Shown piece by piece: positions 1 to 8,938 of a DNA stretch of 64,000 nucleotides. Within the stretch, counting starts at the first letter, position 1; each line of letters starts with the position of its first letter. The stretch covers positions 310,001 to 374,000 of the forward strand of contig NZ_WTYK01000002.1 of NCBI RefSeq assembly GCF_009828065.1, given 5' to 3'. Origin of the DNA: Croceibacterium soli. GTDB taxonomy: Bacteria; Pseudomonadota; Alphaproteobacteria; Sphingomonadales; Sphingomonadaceae. Under the pieces are notes generated by a model that saw nothing but the letters and a program-made list of their open reading frames with translations, made no database searches and had not been told where the DNA came from. Both the position numbers and the translations under genes were made by a program.

Positions 1-397
1 CGCCCGGAGTGGTTGGGGCCGGCAGCACGATACCGGTGCGGAGGATCGTCAGCTTGCGCTCTATCACCGGATCGAGGCCCGGCACCGCCGCGTACTTGGC
101 GGCCTCCAGGGCGTATTTCACGGATTTTTCGGTGCCGACGGCATTGATGGCCGCAGTGAGGGCATCGGTATCGGGTGTCACGAAGTTGGCGTTGACCCAG
201 TTCACCCGGCTTGCCTCCACCGAGTAGTCGAACAGGTCCTTCTCCACGGCGGCGACGAAGTCGGCCGCGCCTTGCGCGGTCATCGGATAGGCCGGAGCTG
301 CAGTTTGCACGGGAGCGGCGCCGGCTTGCTGGGCTGCGGCGGGTGCGGTCATGCCGGCGGCAAGCGCAAGCAGGGCGACGGAAGCGAAAACCTTCAT
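1..397 (-). CDS. M2-family peptidyl-dipeptidase, N-terminal part only
   Basis: Only the first 132 codons are in the window; the gene runs off its left edge. The start ATG (395-397 on the complement) is followed by a clear signal peptide: Lys at residue 2, a hydrophobic Val/Ala/Leu core and an Ala-Ala-Gln cleavage region near residue 23. The mature N-terminus holds FVAAVEKDLFDYSVEASRV, an Asn-Trp-Val-Asn-Ala stretch and a Gly-Leu-Asp-Pro segment followed by KLTILRTGIVLPAP. This pattern is typical of bacterial homologues of angiotensin-converting enzyme (peptidase family M2), which are exported zinc dipeptidyl carboxypeptidases. The HExxH zinc site would lie far downstream and cannot be checked here. 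Family assignment therefore rests on N-terminal similarity alone. Confidence 0.72.
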   Translation of the reverse strand, partial: MKVFASVALLALAAGMTAPAAAQQAGAAPVQTAAPAYPMTAQGAADFVAAVEKDLFDYSVEASRVNWVNANFVTPDTDALTAAINAVGTEKSVKYALEAAKYAAVPGLDPVIERKLTILRTGIVLPAPTTPG

Positions 398-436
398 TTC
401 AGGGCACTACCTCTTGAGGGGATTGGAGAAACCGGT

Positions 437-457
437 TTCAGACGCTACCGGTCTGAA
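437..457. promoter_or_regulatory. Short inverted repeat between hydrolase and M2 peptidase genes
   Basis: TTCAGAC (437-443) and GTCTGAA (451-457) form a perfect 7-bp inverted repeat around a 7-nt spacer. It lies about 40 bp upstream of the M2 peptidase start and about 18 bp beyond the hydrolase stop. It has no T-tract, so an operator is as likely as a terminator; neither is demonstrated. Confidence 0.3.
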
Positions 458-474
458 CCTGCAGCCCGGCTGAA

Positions 475-1230
475 TCAACCCGCCAGGAAGCCGGCAATGG
501 CTTTTCCCAGCTCCGGCTCCGTTACCGAGCTCATGTGAGTGCCCGGTACTTCCTGGAACCGTGCGTCGGGCAGTGCATCGGCAAGTGCCTGGGGCGACCC
601 ATTGTCGCGGTCCTTTTCGCCGCAGACCACCAAGGTCGGCACTGTCATGCCAGCCAGCTCAGCAGCGGACGTGTCGTCCACGGACTGCAGCAGCAGCCGC
701 GCGGCGACCCGGTCGATTTTCTGGGTCCTCATGAACGCGACCGCGAAGAAAGCCGGATCGCCGTGCTTCACCTCGTCGAACCGGTCGATCGCATCGATGA
801 AGAAGCTGGCGCGGCGGTCCCAGCCCGCGAGCCCTTCGAGGCCCATTCCCCCCAGCACCATGCGCCGAGGCGAGAGCCCCGCCAGCACGCATCGAACGGC
901 CGTGCGCGCACCGAGGGAGAAGCCTACCAGGTCGTAATCGGTGAGGCCGAGATGAGCGACGAGCGCTTGCGCGTCTCTCACCAGCACGTCGCCAGGATAG
1001 GCGGCCGCCTCGTGCGGCTTCCCGCTGGCGCCGTGCGCCCGCAAGTCCGGCATGATCGCCTCGAACCCGGCGTCGGCGAGCCGCTGCGCGTGGCCAAAGC
1101 GGATCCAGTTGGTGTTGGCGTCGGAAAACAGCCCGTGCAGCAGCAGGACAGGGCGCCCTTCCCCCATTCGGTGGATTGCCAGATCGGCGGCGTCGAAGGA
1201 CGCGAAATGCTCGGTTCGGACGTCGCTCAC
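475..1230 (-). CDS. Alpha/beta-fold hydrolase
   Basis: A 251-residue alpha/beta hydrolase. It has the oxyanion-hole HGLF motif at residues 32-35, the nucleophile elbow GFSLGA with Ser105, a likely acid in CGEKDRD near residue 207, and a final His in VPGTH near residue 232, so the triad looks complete. The substrate cannot be read from the sequence. The chosen start is a GTG whose last three bases overlap the TGA of the upstream GFA-family gene (GTGA), which implies translational coupling; an open frame continues upstream but shows no family homology. No signal peptide is seen, so it should be cytoplasmic. Confidence 0.85.
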   Translation of the reverse strand: MSDVRTEHFASFDAADLAIHRMGEGRPVLLLHGLFSDANTNWIRFGHAQRLADAGFEAIMPDLRAHGASGKPHEAAAYPGDVLVRDAQALVAHLGLTDYDLVGFSLGARTAVRCVLAGLSPRRMVLGGMGLEGLAGWDRRASFFIDAIDRFDEVKHGDPAFFAVAFMRTQKIDRVAARLLLQSVDDTSAAELAGMTVPTLVVCGEKDRDNGSPQALADALPDARFQEVPGTHMSSVTEPELGKAIAGFLAG

Positions 1231-1670
1231 ATCGGCACCTCGAGCCCGGCTTCTTGCCAACGCACGGCAACGCTGCTGCCCGGCTCGTCGCTGCGGTGGC
1301 GCGGCAGGCCTTTCGTATCGAGCCAGGCTTCGTGCAGGCTCTCGGCGCCGGAATGCTCGGTCGAGACGAACGGCGCGGGATCGTCGAACGAGCCGACGGT
1401 GAGATCCATCCGCGGGCTCTCGTTGTAGGCGAAGCCCAGCGGCGTACCGCACTCGCTGCAGAATGGCCGCCTTGCGACCGCGGACGACGCGTACCAGTCA
1501 GGCTCGCGCTCCCAAGCGACGTCCGCTTTCGCAAGGTTCTTGAACGCGATCGAGACGCCGCCGGTCGCCCGCTGGCACATCCGGCAGTGGCACAGATAAG
1601 CTTCGCCGTCCGCGACCTGCGCCTTGTAGCGCACCCGTCCGCACTGGCATCCGCCGGTCATCTCTCGCAT
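1227..1670 (-). CDS. GFA-family (glutathione-dependent formaldehyde-activating-like) zinc protein
   Basis: A 147-residue protein with the cysteine layout of the GFA/CENP-V fold: CQCG at residues 8-11, CHCRMC at 27-32 and CSEC at 71-74, which would bind two zinc ions. The family is named after glutathione-dependent formaldehyde-activating enzyme, but most members have no proven activity, so formaldehyde chemistry should not be assumed. It starts with ATG and is translationally coupled to the downstream alpha/beta hydrolase. GFA proteins and hydrolases are often paired in Alphaproteobacteria, but the joint role is unknown. Confidence 0.85.
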   Translation of the reverse strand: MREMTGGCQCGRVRYKAQVADGEAYLCHCRMCQRATGGVSIAFKNLAKADVAWEREPDWYASSAVARRPFCSECGTPLGFAYNESPRMDLTVGSFDDPAPFVSTEHSGAESLHEAWLDTKGLPRHRSDEPGSSVAVRWQEAGLEVPM

Positions 1671-1709
1671 CGCGCCGTTCCTTCTACCCCGGGACGGCCT
1701 GCTAACGCG

Positions 1710-2735
1710 TCACCCCTTCTTGAGGTGACGCCGCCCCAGCAACTCGGCTATCTGCACCGCGTTCAGCGCGGCGCCCTTGCGCAGGTTGTCCGACACGCAC
1801 CACAGCGACAGGCCGTTCTCGACCGTCGGGTCCTGGCGGACGCGGCTGATGAAGGTGGCGTTGTCGCCGACGCATTCCACCGGCGTGACGTATCCGCCGT
1901 CCTCGCGCTTGTCGATGAGCATTACCCCCGGCGCCTCGCGCAGGATGTTCATCGCTTCCTCGGCCGAGATGTCGCGCTCGAACTCGATGTTGATCGATTC
2001 CGAGTGGCCGACGAACACCGGCACGCGAACGCAAGTCGCGTTGACCTTGATCTTGGGGTCGAGGATCTTCTTGGTCTCGACCACCATCTTCCACTCTTCC
2101 TTGGTGGAGCCGTCATCCATGAACACGTCGATGTGCGGGATGACGTTGAAGGCAATCTGCTTGGTGAACTGCCGCGGTTCGGCCGAATCGCCGACGAAGA
2201 TAGCGCGGCTCTGCTCGAACAGTTCGTCCATTCCGCCCTTGCCGGCGCCTGAAACCGACTGGTACGTGCTGACGATCACGCGCTTGATCGTGGCCGCATC
2301 GTGCAGCGGCTTGAGCGCGACCATCATCTGCGCAGTCGAGCAGTTGGGGTTGGCGATGATGTTGCGCGCCTTGTACCCGTCGATCGCATCGGGATTCACT
2401 TCCGGCACGATCAGCGGCACGTCGGGGTCCATGCGGTAGTAGGAGCTGTTGTCGATCACCACGCAGCCGGCGGCAGCGGCCTTCGGCGCGTATTCCTTGG
2501 CCGGGCCGGAACCGGCGGAGAACAGGGCGATGTCCCATCCGGTGAAGTCGAAATGCTCGATGTTCTTGCACTTGAGCATCTTGCCGGTGTCGCCGAATTC
2601 GATCTCGGAGCCGGTCGAGCGTGCGCTGGCGACCGCCGCCACCTCGTCCACCGGAAACTCCCGCTCGGCGAGGGTCGAGAGCATCTCGCGCCCAACATTG
2701 CCCGTCGCCCCGACAACTACCACCCGGTAACCCAT
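1710..2735 (-). CDS. asd: Aspartate-semialdehyde dehydrogenase
   Basis: Catalyses NADPH-dependent reduction of aspartyl phosphate to aspartate semialdehyde, the branch point to lysine/diaminopimelate, threonine and methionine. The 341-residue length is normal. The nucleotide-binding GATGNVG loop is at residues 9-15, SAGSG near 74-77, and the catalytic cysteine in NPNCSTAQM is Cys132. Start chosen at the ATG giving MGYRVVVVGATG, because the reading frame upstream (to 2768) has no homology and the Rossmann strand must begin at the N-terminus. It stands alone, transcribed in the same direction as the GFA/hydrolase pair. Confidence 0.96.
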   Translation of the reverse strand: MGYRVVVVGATGNVGREMLSTLAEREFPVDEVAAVASARSTGSEIEFGDTGKMLKCKNIEHFDFTGWDIALFSAGSGPAKEYAPKAAAAGCVVIDNSSYYRMDPDVPLIVPEVNPDAIDGYKARNIIANPNCSTAQMMVALKPLHDAATIKRVIVSTYQSVSGAGKGGMDELFEQSRAIFVGDSAEPRQFTKQIAFNVIPHIDVFMDDGSTKEEWKMVVETKKILDPKIKVNATCVRVPVFVGHSESINIEFERDISAEEAMNILREAPGVMLIDKREDGGYVTPVECVGDNATFISRVRQDPTVENGLSLWCVSDNLRKGAALNAVQIAELLGRRHLKKG

Positions 2736-2829
2736 TACACACTCCGCTAGCTTGCTTGCCGCGCACACCTAGTGGGCGTGGGGCGCGCCGCAATGCAAAA
2801 TTGCGACACGCGGGGCAAGCGCGGCTTTG

Positions 2830-5082
2830 TCACTCCGGCGGAGTCACTCCGTGGCGCTGGAGGAAACCGAAGATCGTGTTCCACAAGTGCACGCTGATCT
2901 TCGGCCCGCCGACACGGTGGGTCTGCCCGGGATAGAGCATCATCTCGAACGGCACAGCCTCTGCCTGCAGCTTGGCGATCAGCTCGGAGCTGTTCTCGAA
3001 CACGACGTTGTCATCGGCCATGCCGTGGATCAGCAGCAGCGGATCGGCGATCTTCCCCGCCTCCGCCAGCGCATCGGCCGCGGCATAAGCGGCAGCATCG
3101 GCTTGCGGCGTGCCCATGTAGCGCTCGGTATAGAAGGTGTCGTACAGTTCCCACTTCGTCACGGGCGCGCCGGAGATGCCCGCGGCGTATAGCCCCTGGT
3201 CCGCTTCGAGCTGCTTCAGCGTCATGTACCCGCCGTAGGACCAGCCATAGATGGCGATCTTGTCCGGATCGACGAAGTCGAGCGTCTTGAGGTACTCGGC
3301 GCCGGCCTTCTGATCCGCGACCTCGGGCCCACCCATCGCGCGGTAGATCGCCTTCTCGAACGCCACACCGCGGTTCTCGCTGCCGCGGTTGTCGATCTCG
3401 AATAAAATGTAGCCTTTGTCGACGATCGCCTGGACCAGAGCCCCGCCCCACGCCCGCGTGACCGACTGCGAATGAGGGCCGCCGTAGTGCTCGAAGAACA
3501 CCGGGTAGCGCTTGCCCGGCTCGAGCTCGGGCGTGACCATCCGCCAGTGGAGCGTGGTCCCGTCCGGTCCTGCGACCGTACCGAATTGCGACGGGCGGTG
3601 GCTCGGAAGATAGGGCGTATAAGGGTGGTCGGCGTCGAGGGTGTTCTCCTGAACCCATGCGAGGCGGTTGCCGCTGCCGTCTGCGAGGTAGACCTGCCTG
3701 GGCTGGCTGTCGGAGGATCGCGAGACGAGCAGGGTCTTGCCCTTGTAGTCCATCGTCGCCGAGTTCGCGAAGGCAAGCTCGGTCAGCCGCTGCGGCGCAC
3801 CCGGGGTGCGAAAATCCAGCGCGTAGACCTGCGGCGCGAGAACATCGTCCTTGGTGCCGGTGAAGTAGAGACGTCCGGCCTCTTCATCGAGACCGTCGAG
3901 CCGGGAGACCACCCATTCGCCGCTGGTAAGCTGCCGCCATTCGCCATCTGCGAAGTGGTAGAGATGACCGAAGCCGTCCCGCTCCGACCACCAGATCAGG
4001 CTGCCGTCCCGCAGGAAGCGATAGTTGTCGCTCAGGTTGATCCAGTGGCCCGGCGCGGCTTTCTCACTGAACAGCACACGGCTTTTGCCGGTCGCCGGAT
4101 CGACCGCGAGCATGTCGAGCCGAGTCTGCCCACGGTCGATGCGCTGGACGTAAAGCGTGCTGCCGTCCGGCGCCCAGTCCACGCGGGCGAGATAAATGTC
4201 GCGTTCCGGCCCGAGATCGACCTGGACGCGGTTCCCGCCGTCGGGGTTCATCACGAACAGGCTGACGTCGACATTGGGCGATCCCGCGACAGGATAGCGC
4301 TGCTCGAACGTCGTGGTGCCGCTCGCCCCGATCGCCGCGCGGGTGACGATGCCCACGTCGGCTTCGTCGAAGCGTTCCACGGCGATGCGCGTGTCTTCCG
4401 GAGACCACCAGTAGCCGGTCATCCGGCTCATCTCTTCCTGCGCGACGAACTCCGCCTCGCCCCAGAACACCGTCTCGGCTTCCAGCGGCGTGACCGGCTT
4501 GGCCTCGCCGCCGACCGGACCGACCCACAGCTGCCGATCGCGCACGAACGAGAGGTAACGTCCCGTGGAACTCAGCTTCGGGTTGAGCTCGCCTTCCTCG
4601 CTGTCGGTCAGCCGCTTCACCGCGCCGTCTAAGCTCGCGAGGTAGAGATCGCCCTCCAGCGGCACGAGGATCGACTGCCCGTCGGCGGACCAGTCGTAAG
4701 CGACAATGCCCTTCAGCCCGCCGATCCGCAGCCGTTCGCGCTGCATCTTCTCGGCTTCCGAAAGTTCGCGGCCCGACCCGAGCTTCTCGGAGTCGACCAC
4801 CATCCGCCACTCACCGCTCTGCCGGTCGAAGGCCCACAAATCGTAGCGCTCGCGGTCGCTCTCGCGGTTGCGCAGGACTGTGAGATAGCGTCCGTCAGGT
4901 GAGAGCTTGGCCAGACGCGGCGAAGGGCCGTCGAGAGAGGGGCTGGCGAAAACGCGGTCGAAGGTCAGGGTCATGGCTTCCTTGCCGGGCACTTGCGTCA
5001 CGTCCTCCTGGGCTGCGGCGATTGCCGGGTGGGCCATCAGCGCCAGAGCGCCCGCAGCGGCAAGAAACGGCAGGGAACGCAT
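2830..5082 (-). CDS. Secreted S9B dipeptidyl peptidase IV-type serine peptidase
   Basis: A 750-residue exported peptidase. After a signal peptide (residues 1 to about 24, ending Ala-Ile-Ala-Ala-Ala-Gln) comes an eight-bladed beta-propeller region (about 30-490) including the conserved MSRMTGYWWSPE segment that supplies the N-terminus-recognising glutamates of DPP IV. The C-terminal alpha/beta hydrolase domain has the nucleophile GWSYGG (Ser615), an Asp near 690 in HGMADDN and His722 in QTHR, so the triad is intact. It should cleave X-Pro or X-Ala dipeptides in the periplasm. The ATG at 5082 is preferred over a TTG at 5100 because it has GGAG upstream and begins a canonical signal peptide. Confidence 0.92.
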   Translation of the reverse strand: MRSLPFLAAAGALALMAHPAIAAAQEDVTQVPGKEAMTLTFDRVFASPSLDGPSPRLAKLSPDGRYLTVLRNRESDRERYDLWAFDRQSGEWRMVVDSEKLGSGRELSEAEKMQRERLRIGGLKGIVAYDWSADGQSILVPLEGDLYLASLDGAVKRLTDSEEGELNPKLSSTGRYLSFVRDRQLWVGPVGGEAKPVTPLEAETVFWGEAEFVAQEEMSRMTGYWWSPEDTRIAVERFDEADVGIVTRAAIGASGTTTFEQRYPVAGSPNVDVSLFVMNPDGGNRVQVDLGPERDIYLARVDWAPDGSTLYVQRIDRGQTRLDMLAVDPATGKSRVLFSEKAAPGHWINLSDNYRFLRDGSLIWWSERDGFGHLYHFADGEWRQLTSGEWVVSRLDGLDEEAGRLYFTGTKDDVLAPQVYALDFRTPGAPQRLTELAFANSATMDYKGKTLLVSRSSDSQPRQVYLADGSGNRLAWVQENTLDADHPYTPYLPSHRPSQFGTVAGPDGTTLHWRMVTPELEPGKRYPVFFEHYGGPHSQSVTRAWGGALVQAIVDKGYILFEIDNRGSENRGVAFEKAIYRAMGGPEVADQKAGAEYLKTLDFVDPDKIAIYGWSYGGYMTLKQLEADQGLYAAGISGAPVTKWELYDTFYTERYMGTPQADAAAYAAADALAEAGKIADPLLLIHGMADDNVVFENSSELIAKLQAEAVPFEMMLYPGQTHRVGGPKISVHLWNTIFGFLQRHGVTPPE

Positions 5083-5098
5083 GAGGGCAAGGCTCCGC

Positions 5099-5129
5099 AA
5101 AGAAAAAGGGCGCCCCAGCGGGACGCCCT
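5099..5129 (-). terminator. Rho-independent terminator after rplS
   Basis: Read on the minus strand, AGGGCG pairs with CGCCCT, continues through a T-G wobble and CCC/GGG with a 3-nt loop, and is followed by TTTTTCTTT. It lies between the rplS stop (5166) and the peptidase start (5082), so it closes the trmD-rplS transcript. Confidence 0.8.
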
Positions 5130-5165
5130 GATTCGTTACGCATGAAAGCAGTTGGAGGAAACCCC

Positions 5166-5540
5166 TCAGCTTTCCTTCTGCACCTCGCGGCGCTCCGCGA
5201 TGCGGGCGCGCTTGCCGGTGCGGCCGCGCAGATAGTAGAGCTTCGCCCGGCGCACGATGCCGCGGCGGACCACGGTGATGCTCTCGACGTTCGGCGAATA
5301 GATCGGGAAGACGCGCTCGACGCCCTCGCCGAAGCTCATCTTGCGAACGGTGAAATTGCTGTTGATGCCGCGGTTAGAGCGGGCGATGCAGACGCCTTCG
5401 AAGTTCTGAACGCGGGTGCGCTCACCTTCGACGACGCGGACACCGACGCGCAGCGTATCGCCGGCACGGAATTCGGGGACTTCCTTCCCCGCGCTAAGTG
5501 CACCGATGGCCTCGGCCTCGAGCTCCTGGATTAGACCCAT
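5166..5540 (-). CDS. rplS: 50S ribosomal protein L19
   Basis: L19 sits at the interface of the 30S and 50S subunits. The 124-residue protein begins [12 protein letters not shown] and contains the family core [40 protein letters not shown] and [26 protein letters not shown]. The ATG at 5540 is preferred because it has an AAGGAG-type ribosome binding site and marks the start of homology. It follows trmD by 11 bp in the usual trmD-rplS order and is followed by a strong terminator at 5099-5129. Confidence 0.98.
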   Translation of the reverse strand: MGLIQELEAEAIGALSAGKEVPEFRAGDTLRVGVRVVEGERTRVQNFEGVCIARSNRGINSNFTVRKMSFGEGVERVFPIYSPNVESITVVRRGIVRRAKLYYLRGRTGKRARIAERREVQKES

Positions 5541-5551
5541 GGTGGGCTCCT

Positions 5552-6283
5552 TCAATCCTTCTGCCGCGCGCCAGAGGCAGGCTGGTCCCGAGCGTCCCGA
5601 TGACGCTCCCAAAGGTCCGGCCTGCGTAACCGTGTATCGTCTTCCGCCTGCCGTTTCCGCCAAGCAGCGATCTTCGCATGATCCCCCGATCGCAGCACTT
5701 CAGGGATCGTGCGCCCTTCCCATTCCTGAGGTCGGGTATATTGCGGGTATTCGAGCAGCCCTTCTTCGAAGGATTCCTCGGCCCCGCTTGAAGCCGCGCC
5801 CATTACGCCCGGAAGCAGGCGAATGCAAGCGTCGAGAATGGCGAGCGCGGCAGGCTCCCCGCCGGACAGCACGATGTCCGCTAGGCTGACTTCCTCGATC
5901 TCCCGGCCAGCGAAGATCCGCTCGTCGAAGCCCTCGAACCGGCCGCACAGGATCGTCACTCCCGAACCGGCGGCCAGCTCGCGAATCCGCGCCTGGGTGA
6001 TTGGCTTGCCGCGCGGGGTCATCGCCAGGACGGGGGACCCTGGATGTGCCGCCAGCGCGTGATCTACCGCAGCCGCCAGCACATTCGCCTTCAGCACCAT
6101 CCCAGCGCCGCCGCCCGCGGGCGTGTCGTCCACCGTGCGGTGCTTGTCTGCAGCAAAGTCGCGGATCTGGACCGTCTCCAGGGACCAGGTTCCCTCTTCC
6201 AACGCGCGGCCGGCGAGCGACAGGCCGAGCGGCCCGGGAAACATCTCGGGATAGAGCGTCAGCACGGTAGCGGCGAAAGTCAC
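5552..6283 (-). CDS. trmD: tRNA (guanine-37-N1)-methyltransferase
   Basis: Methylates G37 of tRNAs reading CNN codons and prevents +1 frameshifting; usually essential. The 243-residue protein has the TrmD N-terminus [13 protein letters not shown], the [18 protein letters not shown] segment, and the trefoil-knot SAM site around [10 protein letters not shown] and [16 protein letters not shown]. The start is GTG at 6283, whose bases overlap the vapC stop (GTGA). I see no Shine-Dalgarno before it, so its translation probably depends on ribosomes finishing vapC. It normally follows rimM directly; here 2.9 kb of unrelated genes intervene. Confidence 0.97.
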   Translation of the reverse strand: MTFAATVLTLYPEMFPGPLGLSLAGRALEEGTWSLETVQIRDFAADKHRTVDDTPAGGGAGMVLKANVLAAAVDHALAAHPGSPVLAMTPRGKPITQARIRELAAGSGVTILCGRFEGFDERIFAGREIEEVSLADIVLSGGEPAALAILDACIRLLPGVMGAASSGAEESFEEGLLEYPQYTRPQEWEGRTIPEVLRSGDHAKIAAWRKRQAEDDTRLRRPDLWERHRDARDQPASGARQKD

Positions 6284-6663
6284 AGCGGCAGGGTCCAGTT
6301 CTCGACCTTCAGCCCCGGCACGTTGGCGAAGTCCGCTTCGTTATTGCTGATCACGGTGGCCCCTATGCTGAGCGCATGCGCCGCGAGCAAGCGGTCGAAA
6401 CGGGCGCGCTTGAACGGCAGCTTGGCGTAAACGAGGGCGGCCTCCTCATCGAACGGCAGCACGCGCACGACGGTGACGAATAGTGCCAGTGCTTCCGGCG
6501 TCGGCGGCTTGCCCTGCTCCATTCCAAGCACAATCTCGGCATAGCTTATCGCCGAGAGGCCGACTTCTCCAGGCGCACAATCACCCAAACGCTCGCGCAG
6601 ACAGGGATGCTGCCCGGTCGTCGTGAAAATCGTGCAATCGGAGTCGATCAGATAGCGGATCAA
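6280..6663 (-). CDS. vapC: Type II toxin VapC, PIN-domain ribonuclease
   Basis: A 127-residue PIN-domain protein of normal VapC length. Likely Mg-coordinating acids are Asp7 in YLIDSD, the Glu in SYAEIVLG, the Asp in [11 protein letters not shown] and the Asp in NEADFANV; the C-terminal GLKVENW is the usual VapC ending. PIN toxins cleave RNA, often tRNA or rRNA. Its start overlaps the vapB stop by 4 bp (ATGA) and its stop overlaps the trmD start. This makes vapB-vapC-trmD-rplS one translationally linked unit. Asp9 stands where many homologues have Asn; this need not impair activity. Confidence 0.9.
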   Translation of the reverse strand: MIRYLIDSDCTIFTTTGQHPCLRERLGDCAPGEVGLSAISYAEIVLGMEQGKPPTPEALALFVTVVRVLPFDEEAALVYAKLPFKRARFDRLLAAHALSIGATVISNNEADFANVPGLKVENWTLPL

Positions 6664-6920
6664 GGCTTCGCTTTCAGCGAGCTCGGCCGTGGTTCGAAAT
6701 CCTCACGTGGCTGAGGCACATGGATCATGCCCTTCGCCTTGCCCCAGAACTTGTCGACGTCGAGCTTCTTCTTCGGCGCGTCCTCCGGCTCGAAGTGATA
6801 GCCGCTCTGCTCCTCGCGCAGGACCATCGTCGAGCCTTCCTTCAGCCCCAGCTCCTTCGGCAGGCGAAGCGCCAGCGAATTGCCCGACTTGAACACCTTC
6901 GCTTTGTATTCCTTGTCCAT
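6660..6920 (-). CDS. vapB: VapB antitoxin, AbrB/SpoVT DNA-binding domain
   Basis: An 86-residue antitoxin. The N-terminal half ([19 protein letters not shown], residues 7-25) is a swapped-hairpin AbrB/SpoVT DNA-binding fold. The C-terminal half, with Pro/Lys-rich segments and [11 protein letters not shown], is the likely VapC-binding tail. The ATG at 6920 follows a GGAG ribosome binding site. The twin GTATATAC sites at 6931-6951, just upstream, are the probable autoregulatory operator. The gene is coupled to vapC by ATGA. Confidence 0.9.
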   Translation of the reverse strand: MDKEYKAKVFKSGNSLALRLPKELGLKEGSTMVLREEQSGYHFEPEDAPKKKLDVDKFWGKAKGMIHVPQPREDFEPRPSSLKAKP

Positions 6921-6930
6921 GACAGACTCC

Positions 6931-6951
6931 GTATATACGCGATGTATATAC
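6931..6951. promoter_or_regulatory. Probable VapBC operator: two GTATATAC palindromes
   Basis: GTATATAC occurs at 6931-6938 and again at 6944-6951, separated by GCGAT. Each copy is itself a perfect palindrome. The sequence is strikingly AT-rich for this genome and lies 10 bp upstream of vapB, where VapB/VapBC operators normally sit. The TATATA core could also be the -10 element. The divergent flavoprotein gene starts only 54 bp away, so it may be affected too. Confidence 0.65.
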
Positions 6952-7004
6952 AGGGCCGATCACCGTCAAGGAACGAAGCCGCCCGCAGGGCGCTTGGCAG
7001 AGCT

Positions 7005-7913
7005 ATGGACGATTGCATCATCATCGGAGCCGGGCCCGCCGGACTGACCGCGGCGATCTATCTCGCTCGCTACCACCTCTCGATCCGCCTGTTCGACAGC
7101 GGCAACAGCCGCGCAGCCATGATCCCCTGCACACACAATCACGCCGGCTTTCCGGACGGCATCTCCGGCAAGAAACTGCTCGCGCGGATGCTGGCGCAGG
7201 CGCGCAAGTACGGCGCCATCTGCGAGGACAAGCGCGTGGAGCACCTCGCCAGTCACGATGCCGGGTTCACCGTCGGCACCGACAGCGGCACGTACCGCGC
7301 ACGGACGGTGCTCATGGCCACGGGCGTGATGAACCACCGCCCGCCGGAGATGGACGATGCTTTCCACGCCAATGCGCTGGAGCGCGGCTTCCTCCGCTAC
7401 TGCCCTGTCTGCGACGGCTTTGAAGTCACCGACAAGCGCGTCGCCGTGATCGGCAGCGGCACGCACGGCACGCGCGAGGCGGAGTTCCTGCGCGGCTTCA
7501 CTGCCGATGTGACGTTGATCTCACCGCTGGAGGGTCACGAACTGGACGAGGATTGCACGGGCCGCCTGGCGGAAGCGGGCATCGCCACCGTCTCCGGTCC
7601 GTGCGGCGGCTACGAGATCGTGGACGAGAAGATCACCGTGCAAACGGCCGAGGGGCGAATGGTGTTCGACAGCATCTATCCGGCGCTCGGCTCGCACATC
7701 CGCTCGGAACTGGCGCTCGCCGCCGGAGCGCGGGGGAACGAGCAAAGCTGCCTGGAAGTGGACGACCACCTGCAAACCACCGTCCCCGGCCTCTTCGCCG
7801 CCGGCGACGTTGTCGTCGGGCTGGACCAGATCAGCCACGCCATGGGCCAAGCCGGCGTCGCAGCGACCGCGATCCGCAATCACCTGGCGCAAGAGAAGCC
7901 GCTGCGGCGCTAG
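7005..7913 (+). CDS. Thioredoxin-reductase-like FAD/NAD(P)H oxidoreductase
   Basis: A 302-residue pyridine nucleotide-disulfide oxidoreductase. The FAD dinucleotide motif GAGPAG is at residues 8-13, the redox-type CPVC at Cys133-Cys136, the NAD(P) motif GSGTHG follows at once, and the FAD C-terminal motif [12 protein letters not shown] is near 262-273. Unlike canonical TrxB it has [16 protein letters not shown] after the first motif, so its partner may not be thioredoxin. Start taken at the ATG beginning [10 protein letters not shown]; the longer frame upstream has no homology. It is divergent from vapB and converges on a LysR gene 4 bp away. Confidence 0.85.
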   Translation: MDDCIIIGAGPAGLTAAIYLARYHLSIRLFDSGNSRAAMIPCTHNHAGFPDGISGKKLLARMLAQARKYGAICEDKRVEHLASHDAGFTVGTDSGTYRARTVLMATGVMNHRPPEMDDAFHANALERGFLRYCPVCDGFEVTDKRVAVIGSGTHGTREAEFLRGFTADVTLISPLEGHELDEDCTGRLAEAGIATVSGPCGGYEIVDEKITVQTAEGRMVFDSIYPALGSHIRSELALAAGARGNEQSCLEVDDHLQTTVPGLFAAGDVVVGLDQISHAMGQAGVAATAIRNHLAQEKPLRR

Positions 7914-7917
7914 ACAA

Positions 7918-8835
7918 CTATCGCGGCGGAAGGAGCAGGGGCTCCGGCAGCAGGTCCGCATCGCGGGACAGCTCCTGCTGGATCCACTCACGGAAGCGCT
8001 CGATCTTGCGCACCCCCGTCCTTCCCGCCTTGTGGACCAGCCAGTTCGAGCTTCCTGGAAGATAGAGCGTATCGAAGGGCTGAACCAGCCTGCCGCTTTC
8101 GAGTTGAGCGCGCCACAGGAGCGGGGTCATCATCGCGATCCCGAACCCAGCCTCGACCGCACTTGCCTCCTGCGACTGACTGTCCAGGACAACTCCGCGC
8201 CGCGGGGCCGGAGACTCTGCCACGCCGGCTGCGGCGAACCACCCGGCCCACCAGGGATCGTTCGGCGCCAGGCGTTCGACCCGCAGGAGATCCTCCGGAC
8301 ACCTGATTTCATGTCGCTCGATGAACTCCGGTGAACAGATGGGCGTCACGTGTGAACGGAACAGAAAATCACTGCGCAGCCCGTCCCAATCGCCACGGCC
8401 GATGCGGATCGCCAAATCGATTTCGCCGCGCGCGAGATCGACGACGTCGTTGCTCAACGACAGACGCACCGCAAGATCCGGAAACGCCAGTTGAAACCGT
8501 CCGATGCGGGCCGATAGCCATGTCGCTCCGAGCGAGACCGAAGCACTGACGGACAGCACGCCGGTGCTCTCCTCGTCGAGTCCGGCGAATGCCTGGCGCA
8601 TCTCGGCGAATGCACCGGTGACCGCCGGCAACAGACGCTGGCCTGCCTCGGACAGCCGCACGCCGCCTTTCTCACGGACGAACAGCGGATGCCCGATGCG
8701 CTCCTCCAGTTGCCGCACCTGATAGCTTACCGCCGCCTGGGTCATGCCCAATTCCTCTGCAGCGCGCGAGAAATGCTCGAGACGGCCGGCAGCTTCGAAA
8801 GCCCTGATTGCGGAAAGCGGAGGCAGCCTGTCCAT
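7918..8835 (-). CDS. LysR-family transcriptional regulator, GcvA-like
   Basis: A 305-residue LysR regulator. The N-terminal winged helix-turn-helix runs over residues 5-65 (LSAIRAFEAAGRLEHFSRAA, then MTQAAVSYQVRQLEERIG). The opening MDRLPPLSAIRAFEAAGR is typical of the GcvA subgroup. A substrate-binding domain follows (about 90-300). A perfect 7-1-7 palindrome with a T-N11-A core lies 10 bp upstream of the start (8845-8859). The target may be itself, the divergent 63-codon ORF, or the convergent flavoprotein; the ligand is unknown. Confidence 0.92.
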   Translation of the reverse strand: MDRLPPLSAIRAFEAAGRLEHFSRAAEELGMTQAAVSYQVRQLEERIGHPLFVREKGGVRLSEAGQRLLPAVTGAFAEMRQAFAGLDEESTGVLSVSASVSLGATWLSARIGRFQLAFPDLAVRLSLSNDVVDLARGEIDLAIRIGRGDWDGLRSDFLFRSHVTPICSPEFIERHEIRCPEDLLRVERLAPNDPWWAGWFAAAGVAESPAPRRGVVLDSQSQEASAVEAGFGIAMMTPLLWRAQLESGRLVQPFDTLYLPGSSNWLVHKAGRTGVRKIERFREWIQQELSRDADLLPEPLLLPPR

Positions 8836-8844
8836 GGGCAGGTC

Positions 8845-8859
8845 ATAAGCTCAGCTTAT
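8845..8859. promoter_or_regulatory. Likely LysR box
   Basis: ATAAGCT-C-AGCTTAT is a perfect inverted repeat and contains the T-N11-A pattern of LysR sites. It lies between the LysR start (8835) and the divergent small ORF (8939). Confidence 0.6.
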
Positions 8860-8938
8860 TCGCTGCACCAGGGGTTTTGTTGGTCAACCCGGCATGATCG
8901 GTTCAAATTCGCTCCATCAGGAACGAAAGGAAAAGATC

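Noticed and set aside
2736-2768. Upstream extension of asd
   Set aside because: The 11 extra codons precede the universally N-terminal Rossmann strand and have no homology; ATG 2735 is preferred.
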